Positions 13,501 through 22,156 of a stretch of DNA of 64,000 nt are shown here, one piece after another. Each line of letters opens with the position of its first letter. Positions within the stretch are counted from its first letter, which is position 1. Both the position numbers and the translations under genes were made by a program. The stretch covers positions 3,909,131 through 3,973,130 of the forward strand of contig CM026424.1 in assembly GCA_014871385.1 (NCBI GenBank), written 5' to 3'. Source of the DNA: Ceratodon purpureus (taxonomy: Eukaryota; Streptophyta; Bryopsida; Pseudoditrichales; Ditrichaceae). The notes beneath the pieces were generated by a model. The model had not been told where the DNA came from. It did not search any database and saw only the letters and a program-made list of their open reading frames with translations.

Positions 13501-15925
13501 TGGCCTACACAGTATCATTGTTACTCAAATGACATAAAAATTAAATAGCCGTAACTCCAGCTTCACGCTGGAGCTTTTGATTTAAACAAAGCACAACCAA
13601 AATCTCACGCTAATTACTTGGACCAAAGAATAAAACACCTCCAAGGGAGGTAGCATACTGCAAGCACGTGGAACAGATCACAGACATGAGCCACAGTGCT
13701 CAACCAAAACTCCACTCACAGAAATGTATAAAATGCCGGATCAATAAATTTATGAAAGGCTGCACTTACTTATTCCAATCGGTCATGGTGTGCAAAAGCA
13801 TATTTGCGTTTGCAGGTGTGACATTGATAATAACCGATCGAACAGCAACATGAAATGACGCATCATTCTTCCGAATGGTGTTGATAATCTCTGACCAAGC
13901 AATGTGGCGATGATTTCCATCCCACACATAGAAGTATTTGTTGGAGTACTTCTGGAAGGCTGGATCTGCCGCTAATCTGTGCTCAAATTCTTTATCCTCC
14001 TTCTGCCATAGCTCAGACCACGATGCTCTGTCTGCTTCAGAAACACTACACTCCTCCATCCTGAAACTCCTGAGAGAAAGGTAGAAGCATGATGACGCTC
14101 TCTTGTATCCACGTGAGAACTCGGCCTTCAGCTTATGAATGTCATTCTTCAATGGCTCTCTGACGTCCTTCATTGGAATCATCCTACAGAGCGGTACATC
14201 AATCTCAACACCAGGCATGTCAAGCGCGCCTTGTAAAGCGACATGTGAATTGCCTATCACTGCTCTGCGCAGTTGGTCCTCAATCTCGGCCAAGCCCCCA
14301 TCATCGTGATCCATGCTGCAAGACAGACTGTTGACCTCCGTTGCAGGTTCTTCAGAGCTCATCTGGCGACAAAGCACATAACCGAAATTTGAGTATCCAT
14401 TGGGACTAAATGCTGCTCAACACAAAAAGGAACATACTGCTGAAATTGGATGTAGTGGACCTTGGCACGCATTGATCGAACCTTCGACATGGTGAATTCC
14501 AACATTCCACGCACTTTAAACCAGTACCCATCAGTAGGTTCTAGGTCGGCTTGCTTTCATGCATATTCACACACTTAGAAGTTTATTGGGATTGATGGCC
14601 TTGGACTTAGCTAATATGCATCAAGACTGCTGAAACGAATCACTCCCATAGAGCGGCAGACTGCGCTCATATCCTAACCCTTAAGTTGAACTCCATTTAC
14701 GAATTCCAGACATAAAGAGCAAGCTCTGTTCAGCAGAAATTACCAGGTTGTTTAAGCGTACCTCAATGTTCTGGTGTTCGGACAATTCAGTTTCTCGAAC
14801 GCGGTCAATGGCCTCGAAAAGCTGCAAGCACCTTTCTGAATGTGAGACCCTGAATGCCTTGACTAATGCAAATTGACCCAACATACAAACGATATCTGGA
14901 CCATGATTGATTCCTCTTCAACTTACCTCTTCGGCCCTCGTGAAATCAGTCGATACTATCTCCAAGGGCACCGATTCTGAAACCTCGTCTGTCGCCTCTA
15001 GTACCTCCAACTGGACTCCGTCTTGGAGAATCTCCGACCCAAGTACCTGCACCCAATTTTAGGGTTTATATTGGATGACCCATTAATCATGCGCAGGGAA
15101 TTCGAAGTTGCACTCTTGACAAAACAGTCTACAGCTCATACAGTCCACACAAAACAATTTGCAAGATAAGCAAGTACAAATAGTCCAAGCAAAACAACAA
15201 GGGATTAGACTGATTACACTTACAGTTACAGACGGCTCGATGGTGCAATAATCGACTGTGGGATCCCCAGCATCATGTGCAGCGCCTCCTCCCTCTCCCG
15301 ACGGCAACCTCTCGTGCAAACCCTCCTTCGCAGGTGACCAAAAAGTCAACCCAGAGTACTCGAGAATTTGATTATATCACCAAGACCGTCCATTAAATAT
15401 CTAACATTCTCTTAGACCAAGAGAACAAAATTCTACCCCGCAGAATCCATTAAAAAAAATAACGCAATTATATTTCAAATTACGTTCACTCAATGATTTA
15501 CACAAAGCCTGGAGCATTGATTCTGTGAATGCATAATGAGGTTTCTGTCAAATAAATGTGCCTTGCCTCTCAATGTCCCTGACCATTAGACTAAAAACAC
15601 AAAATTCTACTCCGCAGAATCCACTAAAAAAAATAATGCAATATTTCAAATTACGTTCACTTAGTGAATTACACGAAGCAAACAGCATGGTATGGTATAC
15701 CTGGCATATGGTGGCCAATGCTTTGATTTTGAGGTGCTTAGGATCATCTGAACTATAATCCACTTCTGCAATACGAGCAAGAGCGTCTTTCTCCTTCCGT
15801 CTCTTCTGGGCCGCCACCTGCTTCGAACTACTAAAACCTGAACCTCGCTTTCTCCCTCTACCTCTAGTCGTACATGATCTAGGAGCCGTCGGCACTCTTG
15901 AGCTTGGCTCTTCCTCTTCCCTCAT
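7502..15925 (-). CDS. ParB-like domain / beta-class DNA methyltransferase fusion, one in-frame stop
   Basis: Eleven exons (minus strand, 5' to 3'): 15925-15701, 15325-15224, 15046-14927, 14857-14762, 14362-13770, 13156-12955, 12870-12661, 10148-9930, 9817-8185, 8092-7882, 7793-7502. They have GT-AG borders and compatible phases, total 3,903 nt, about 1,300 aa. The start is the first ATG after an in-frame stop. Domains: a basic N-terminus; a ParB/sulfiredoxin-like fold at about residues 235-380 with WDGNHRHIAW (328-337); a Lys/Glu coiled coil at about 771-827; and a permuted methyltransferase. In that domain the motif-IV position reads DVPE (938-941), followed by a KTSNLL motif-X-like segment, motif I as DLTASTGG from 1128, and GFESDTTLY. 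Beta-class N4/N6 enzymes normally have DPPY/W in motif IV, so activity is doubtful. A TGA at 8,554-8,552 (residue 1011) interrupts exon 9. Exon 7 to 8 spans a 2.5-kb repeat-filled intron, so two separate genes remain possible. Confidence 0.72.
11332..11376. repeat. Type-A compound hairpin repeat, copy 1
   Basis: A 45-bp unit opens with CCGAGGCACCCCT and closes with a near inverse of it. The perfect palindrome CTCGGATCCGAG (11,343-11,354) lies near its left arm. The same unit recurs at 11,757-11,801, 12,105-12,150, 12,595-12,640 and, diverged, 13,367-13,412. This copy has one A for G in the right arm. Confidence 0.9.
11421..11455. repeat. Type-B palindrome repeat, copy 1
   Basis: CTCGGATCCGAG (11,432-11,443) sits in a different context from type A: a GATCCT-type left flank and GAATATTC on the right. 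It shares this context with 12,247-12,282 and 20,421-20,496. A second short inverted pair (GAGAGGGGA and TCCCCTCTC) overlaps its right side. Confidence 0.85.
11757..11801. repeat. Type-A compound hairpin repeat, copy 2
   Basis: This copy has the same 45-bp layout as the one at 11,332, with the palindrome core at 11,767-11,778 and TGAGG for CCGAGG at its left edge. Confidence 0.9.
11881..12157. repeat. Segmental duplication inside the intron, copy 1
   Basis: About 277 bp, beginning CCGACGGGC, is repeated at 12,372-12,647 with an offset of 490-491 bp. The two copies differ at scattered positions. Each contains one type-A hairpin unit at its end, so part of the palindrome expansion came from this duplication. 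Confidence 0.9.
12105..12150. repeat. Type-A compound hairpin repeat, copy 3
   Basis: The palindrome core is at 12,116-12,127. The unit is identical over its core to the copy at 12,595 and lies at the end of the duplicated segment. Confidence 0.92.
12247..12282. repeat. Type-B palindrome repeat, copy 2
   Basis: The palindrome core is at 12,259-12,270, with GAATATTC to its right and ATCCTCCT to its left, matching the other type-B sites. Confidence 0.85.
12372..12647. repeat. Segmental duplication inside the intron, copy 2
   Basis: This is the partner of 11,881-12,157. Its right end lies 14 bp from the donor side of the exon ending at 12,661. Confidence 0.9.
12595..12640. repeat. Type-A compound hairpin repeat, copy 4
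   Basis: The palindrome core is at 12,606-12,617. The unit lies just inside the intron after the exon that ends at 12,661. Confidence 0.92.
13367..13412. repeat. Type-A compound hairpin repeat, copy 5 (diverged)
   Basis: The palindrome core is intact at 13,378-13,389 while the flanks differ (ATGGACC for GTGGACC, and CCAAGG at the left edge). It lies in the intron between exons 13156-12955 and 14362-13770. Confidence 0.88.
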
Positions 15926-16625
15926 AGGTCTCAGTAACGCTATCCCGTTAACATAATTCTAACTAAGTATAATGCTTTGAAATCAGGAAGAACTCACTCC
16001 AGTTATATAGCAATCTTTTATACTAATAACCGTTCATACATATAATACATGCATGAGCATTCTGTGATTGCCAATGTTTGTGTCAGTATCTTCGTTATAT
16101 ATAATAGTAGTATATATTTAAATTGTTAGGTGCAAACCATTTTAGGGTGGCCACCAAATCTATGTAAAGGGAATGACATGATCTGATGTTGAAATTTGTG
16201 AACACCAATTTCGTGGGCTGGTATGAAATCTCTCCTTAATATAAAGTAAGTTAAGGAACTCTGCCTCGAAACAAAATAACTATTCAAATTAAAGTTGCCC
16301 TGATCACGCTCACATTGACGGCTAATTGTTATAAATGTATTGGTGTACATCTGTGACGGTTCAATTTCACTGCTGAATAATATAATAGTATTAGCTAAAA
16401 ATGATGTGGTTGGTAGTCTCAGCCGCCTTAGCATTTTAGTTTGTCAAATACATTCGAACTTAAATTAAGCTATACAGATCATAGTGATTTCGCCAGTACA
16501 CTCTATTCAATTTTAGAGTATGTTAGTTGTCGCACCTAACTAATCACTAACAACTATATAATCTCTACAACCTGGTACACACCAAGCACATCTTCTTATA
16601 CTCTACTTGCACAAGCTCTCCTCTA
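15926..16625. promoter_or_regulatory. Shared divergent promoter region of the transposon
   Basis: The methyltransferase gene starts leftward at 15,925 and the transposase rightward at 16,626, leaving 700 bp between the start codons. A TATA-like TATATAA at 16,555-16,561 lies about 65 bp before the transposase ATG. AT-rich TATA-like runs around 16,015-16,120 could serve the leftward gene. No other gene is evident here. Confidence 0.5.
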
Positions 16626-19600
16626 ATGCATGATTGTACTTCTTCTATCTTCTATAGTACACTTAGAATGGCCTCTCTACGGTCTCATGATGGAGGTATT
16701 CCATTTGTGATGTCTGTAGGTCCAGACAATAAGGTAGTTGTGGAGGAGCGATTACTTAGCCTGAGGTTTGGGTTTAGAGCTGGGACTATTTACGTGGAAG
16801 AAGAGGTATTTGATGATGATGGTGAGATTCTTGAGTGTGTATTTCAAGTGAAGGATAGTACACCCGATGATTACGTCTGGACTCTTAGCACTGGAACTTT
16901 CAAGGTTTATGGGTTATCAGATGCACAGATGTCTGAGTCTACTGTTCTCTTGACCCCTCCTCCTTCCACGTCAACAGTTCAAGTTCCTGGTCTAGCATCT
17001 ATTAAAATAGAACCCAGTGACAACTCAGTACATTTGTTGAGTGACTCGGATGATGACATTCACAGTGAGATCAAGCTAGGAGACACTAGGTCAAATCCAT
17101 TTCGTAGTCGTGGATCCCAAGACTCAGGACGTCCATCTCGACAGGGTAGTCGTTCTAGTATATCTGCGTCATTGTCTACAGGGCGTCCACCTATTCACCC
17201 TGCTTCGAAAAAAAACAGGAGTATTATGTTTTCCATCAGAATGACAGCATCACGAAGGGGCTCCCGCTCAGAATTGTCGAAGATTGATTTCGACACTATT
17301 GAACATGAACAAGTGAAGTATTTACCGCCAATTTACGATGGAGACAAGATTTTCGAGCTGCCCCCTGTACCAGAAGGAGTTCCAAATCCATTCGGAGGTG
17401 GAATGGACAGGATGAGCAAGCAGTATGATGGCCACACCTGGTGCAAGACCATGACCACAAACATCAAGAACGAGTATGGCCTCACATATCGTAAGTCATC
17501 CTGTACTGGACACTTACAATGTCCCAACATGAGTTGTGATTACATCTGCAGGAATAATGGGATGGTAAATAGCACTGAGTGGTCAGGCGTAGCTTTAGTA
17601 CCATTCTCTGTGGGAGGCTCCTCCACAGAAAAATCTACTTTAGCATGCAAAGTATGTCAGACACCTCCTACTTGTCTAGCATTGTGCGACGCTAGGATCT
17701 ATCATGTGTCATCTTCAGACAATGATATGACCCGTGCGGCGATTCATTTAGGACGTCATAGGCATCCTGTATCTCAAGGCAGATGTCAAGATTCTATGGA
17801 TATCATGTTTGACTGCATAGCTAAGGAGGTTCAGAGGACACCTAATGCCAAAAACTCTGCTATTGTTCTAGCGGCCAGCAAGCAGTACCTTGCCGATGCT
17901 CTGATCCGTCCTACTGCTGGAGGCAGTCATCTTCGCGGAGCATCTATGGACTAGTTTGAGACTCTATCTTCACCGAATATACGCAATTTTGTTTCTGGAT
18001 CGAAGAGGTTTTTCCGTCAAGGAAGAGGAGTCACATATAGCATCCTGGAGCTGAAGGATTACTCAAACTTTGATTTCATCCACCGTAATCAATTCCCTGG
18101 ACAGAATGAAGGCAAGGTGTTTCTGTTCAAGATGTCCACTGATCGTCCAGGAAGCGGTGTGGATCTGGTGAAGCGCATGCAGCCTGGAGGTGATCTTCAA
18201 GACTGCTGGATCATGTTCGACCATGTTAGGCGTGTAGCTGACTGGACCACTATGGCATGCCACGCTTATGACAGTAAGTACTGTAAAGTTATGACAATTG
18301 CCCTTTGTGACATGCAATCCGAAGATGCTGCTGCTCAGGAGTTATTTTGGCTCCAACTCAATGAAGTTATGCGCAAGAACGGCCTTGAAAATACAAATTT
18401 CAAAGGATTCATGGCTGACAATGCTGGAGCCAACTGGCACGCTGTTCGGAAGGTGTATGGGAACGGAGACCCCAATGATCCTATGGAAGAACGGGAGCGC
18501 ACTTGTCTTTTCCACTGGACGAAGTGCCTTCAGAGGGCAACTTCTTGGAACATCTTGCCAAGCTTTCAAGACCAACACAAAGGTTTGTGCAAATTTTGGA
18601 AGGACACAAAGACCCAGGAGGAAGCAGAAGCGCAGTACAACGTCATCCGCGGATGGTGGCTTTCGTCAGGCGCTACAACTGAAGAAGGAAGGCGTCATCT
18701 AAATGATTGGATGGTTTTCTGGCACTATCGGTATAGACAATGGGGAGGATCAATGCAGCTTGTAAGTTCATTCATCTCTAAACCTTTCATCAAGTATAAG
18801 TATACCTGGGCTTTTATCTATAATCCTGAAAATGACATGATTTATTTTATTGTATTTCCCAGGATCTTACCCTTGACGAGAGAGCCGACATGCCTTTCTG
18901 CAACCTTGCGGAAACCGTGCATAACAGATGGCTTCAACAATCAGGAAATACAATGACATGTTTGTACGAGGCAACAGTGGATGATATGATCCGAGCATTC
19001 ATGCAGAACACAAGTTACCGGTCTTGGCTGAAGGGAGGAAAAGGCGGTAAAGGTCCGGACAGAGCAGAATTTCGTTTACGCCACGCTCAACGCTCTGGTG
19101 ACCCCAAGTTGATTGCTGAGGCAGTTAATTCCTACCCGGGAGCCGAGGATTTACTGACGAAGAAAGGAGGCTTGGAAGGTGCAGAGATCTTTGGATCTAC
19201 GAAACGGAAGTTAGATTTGCCGCCTCGTTCGAGTCATGACTCGCATCGCTATGATACAGTGAATTATTCCATTCCTCGTGATGGCCCAAGATCCACCAGA
19301 GCTCGCATTGAGAAGGCTCTTTCTCAACCTGATTCCGGTGTTGAACAGACTACTTCAGTGCAGGAGACAGATTGCGACCCGTCTAAGTGGCACATTGCTA
19401 GACTGTCCGGCAAGTCTAACCAAAAATACCAAGCAATGCAGGCTCATACAAATGAGAAGTGCGATACCCGAGTGCGCCGAGGTACACATGGTACGCCTGC
19501 TCCTACCTATGTAGGGCTGAAGAAGGAGTTCAGAACCGATCGCCATATTTCTACTGACTTTTGGTTTTGCGCGGATGACATTAATAGATGTGTGAAGGGC

Positions 19601-20233
19601 ACAAAGAAGTCGTTTGTGATTGATTGGCCATCTATTCCGCAGACCTGGCCTGTGAAAAGGGGGACGAACCTGACCATCAAAGAGATTTTGGCTTTTGAAG
19701 AGGCCGACTTCCAACTCCAACAACGTGGAGTACTATCACCTCGTCGTCAGTTCCAGGTTTCTGCTAATATGCCGCTTCCAAGGAGTCATTTCCCGGTTCC
19801 TGTTGATCCGGATACACACCCGACGACTCGAAACGGATATGCCATCAGGAGAAGTTCTGACGCTCCTACCTCCGACCACCGCAACAAGTGGAGCAGCGCG
19901 GGTCTCATGAACAACTATTGGATTACAAATGTCACATCGATTCCGTATCCAGGATTTGGCTGCGTCATCTCCTTGAAGAGTCCAAGTGAAACGATATATT
20001 GTATCACCATCGGGGACTTCCCTGGATGTACTTGCCCCGACTTCATGAAAATGACTTCGGAAACCCTTGGCAAAAGAGGACAGTAGAAGTACTGCAAGCA
20101 TGTTTATTATATCTTTCGCTATCTATGTGAAATGGATTACAAGGTTGATACTTTTATGTACGCCCCTAGCTTCAGCTTCAACGAAGTTATGCGTGTTCTG
20201 GAGATGGCCAAAGTTGCTGAACCGCTTCAGTAG
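16626..20233 (+). CDS. MULE-like transposase with SWIM zinc finger, two in-frame stops
   Basis: Two exons, 16,626-18,761 and 18,863-20,233, give about 1,168 codons; the intron is 101 bp with GTAAGT and a CCCAG acceptor. An acidic N-terminal region and a Ser/Arg-rich stretch (about 150-200) precede a Cys/His-rich zinc-finger-like segment (about 280-400, ending HLGRHRHP). The catalytic region shows candidate DDE residues Asp532 (FDHV), Asp598 (MADNAGANW) and Glu729 (NLAETVHNRW). Between the last two is a CLFHWTKC segment like that of Mutator transposases. The C-terminus has CxC (1101, 1103), then CKH (1123-1125), the SWIM pattern CxCx(n)CxH. TAG codons at 17,952-17,954 (residue 443) and 20,084-20,086 (residue 1120, inside the SWIM finger) interrupt an otherwise open frame. 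A second ATG at 16,668 could be the true start. It would cut and paste the element in the nucleus. Confidence 0.78.
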
Positions 20234-20742
20234 TTTATTATGGTTAGACTATGAAATTAAATGACCAATACAGTTCAAGAATACATTTTATGAATAGCGG
20301 AATTGATTTGTTTTGGCTTTCTAATGGATTTGGAATCCGCAGAACATAAATAAAGGTCACTATTTATTTATATATTGTCCACCTCTCGAATGTGTTTGTG
20401 GTAAAATGAACGCAAAAAAAGAATCTTCCAAGGTACGAAGGAATATTCTCCTCTCGGATCCGAGAGGCGAATATTCCTTCGTACCTTGGAAGATTCTTCT
20501 CTCGTATCCGCAACCACAAAAGTGCAATAAAAAAAAAATTAAAAAAAATTGGATATACATTTTGTATGAGACTTAAACAGTAAGCTTTTCCCTCCAACCA
20601 TTCACATTTGACTGATTCCACGGTTATAGGGTCTACTTTATTTGCATTCATATATTCCAACGAAGTGTCCTAAATTGCTCATCATTGTTTGATTGCTCTC
20701 AAAAAAATTCAAAAAAAAAACTAAAAATTCAAATTTTTACCT
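20234..20742. other. Right subterminal region of the transposon
   Basis: This is the 3' flank of the transposase gene. It contains the 76-bp palindrome at 20,421-20,496 and A-rich runs before the right inverted repeat. No ORF has recognisable content. Confidence 0.6.
20421..20496. repeat. 76-bp near-perfect palindrome (type-B copy 3)
   Basis: Two 38-nt arms, beginning GAATCTTCCAAGGTACGAAG, fold back on each other with one mismatch pair around the centre CTCGGATCCGAG (20,453-20,464). It lies about 190 bp after the transposase stop. In RNA it would form a very stable hairpin, so it could act as a 3'-end or small-RNA-generating structure. In DNA it could be a protein-binding or cruciform site. 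Both roles are inference. Confidence 0.93.
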
Positions 20743-20803
20743 AAAAAATTGAAAATTTAGTGCTCACCGCTCACTGCTCACCGCTCACAAGATAGCGTCG
20801 CTG
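20743..20803 (-). repeat. Right terminal inverted repeat
   Basis: Read on the minus strand from 20,803 it begins CAGCGACGCTATC and contains four NGTGAGC heptads and the same AT-rich inner block as the left end. It is 7 bp shorter because it has one heptad fewer. Confidence 0.9.
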
Positions 20804-20813
20804 AGCCGTAAGT
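20804..20813. repeat. Target-site duplication, right copy
   Basis: AGCCGTAAGT is identical to 6,291-6,300. Joining the flanks across the element predicts the pre-insertion site. Confidence 0.88.
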
Positions 20814-22156
20814 TGTTGCTTGATGCAATTCTTTTTCTACTTGTATATGCTCATACTCCTATTTTGAACCCTATATTTTAGTTTCAACTTTCTCCAAGTT
20901 TTGTATTTGTAGGTGAACCTTAAGGTCCCCCACGTCTTGTTCTTTCAATAAAATCATTAATTATAGTTTTTGAATTTATCAATTAATCCTAATTTGATTG
21001 AGTCAACATTACATTAAAATTCCACAAAATTCCTGAGTGGCATTTGTGACTTTTCAGAATGTGAGTCACAAATGCCACACTGGACACTTTATAGGTCGTA
21101 TGAGGCTAAAAACTACAAAGGCATGTTCCAAACTCACCTAAAAACAAGAATTTGAAGAGCCTCATATCAAATTTTCTACCAAAAATGGTTTTTTTGGCCC
21201 TCAAAAAACCAGTTACCCTTTTTCCAACAAACAAAAAAAACTTTTTTCCACCTTTAAACATTATCATCTCTCAATTGGTAAGGAATTTGAATCCAACATT
21301 TGACATACATATGCACATACAAGTTAGCTACAAGATCTTACGGTTGCACATACTCAAAAATACATCATAAATTAAAAATTTGCACCTTGCATTTAAAGAG
21401 GGCAGTTTGGAGGGTTTTTTGCAATTTTGAGAGCATTCGACATTAGGGATTAATGTATGTGCTCCAACGGAATTAAACCAATTTGAATCACCACGCCATC
21501 CTACCATCCAACCACAGCGTACATGTAAAGTGGGCCTAAGACTTGGAAGGCCCACACAAGATGATACCATTCTACCACCTCTCCAATAAGGATGTCAAAT
21601 TCAACACACTTGTGTGTCAAAACTGATTTTCCACGTCATTAATAAGAGAAGCGAAACAAATCACCAGATGATATGTGACACTGTTCATAAAATTTTGAAT
21701 CACTTTAAGATATAAAATACTATCCCACACCTCATCATGTTGACTTCACCAAATACACACCCAAGTTGCAGCTCCGGAGCAACAACAACATCGACTCCAG
21801 AAGGGATTAGACATCAGCTTCTACAGTACAGGAACGAGTTGTTGCCGCCTGGAGAGTCCACATGAGCACTAAAAATGAATGGGAAGCTCGCTCACCAGTG
21901 CCGCGCTCGGAGCGAAGCGCGTCCTGCAGACTTCGCTGCACAATTCCAGGTGCATTCATGCATATTCGGCGACTTTCGGCGATCAGTTCCGGTGCCCTCC
22001 ACCGGTTTTCGGCACAGACTCACGGTGACGCGACGACGCTGGTTTTGATGATTGCCAGGTGCGGAGTCGCGCAGAGGTCGACTGTTGCCAGGTGAGGGTC
22101 ATCGTCGATCACTGGTGCGGCCAGGTGAGGAGAGACTGGAGGACTTGGGTCCAGCG
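20814..22156. other. Intergenic DNA and GDSL-gene promoter
   Basis: AT-rich sequence with no supported ORF gives way after about 21,750 to a more GC-rich stretch that should hold the promoter and 5' UTR of the downstream gene. The transposon's right end lies 1.35 kb from that gene's ATG. Confidence 0.5.

Larger units (their letters stand above)
6301..20803. mobile_element. 14.5-kb MULE-like transposon carrying a ParB-methyltransferase gene
   Basis: Seen: long inverted termini (6,301-6,368 and 20,743-20,803) are flanked by an identical 10-bp direct repeat, the hallmark of one insertion event. Inside are two divergent genes separated by about 700 bp: a transposase on the plus strand (16,626-20,233) and a ParB-like/DNA-methyltransferase gene on the minus strand (15,925-7,502). 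Family knowledge: an 8-11 bp target duplication, long inverted repeats and a DDE transposase with a SWIM finger fit Mutator-like elements. Odd: the size is large for a MULE, the second gene has bacterial-type architecture, and eight copies of the palindrome CTCGGATCCGAG occur only within the element. One in-frame stop in the methyltransferase gene and two in the transposase suggest this copy is no longer autonomous. The superfamily label is an inference; the ends and direct repeat also allow a separate lineage. Confidence 0.85.

Noticed and set aside
6301..20803. hAT or P-type transposon classification based on an 8-bp duplication
   Set aside because: The ends allow an 8-bp reading, but the transposase lacks hAT BED/dimerisation features and has a SWIM finger, which favours a Mutator-like element.
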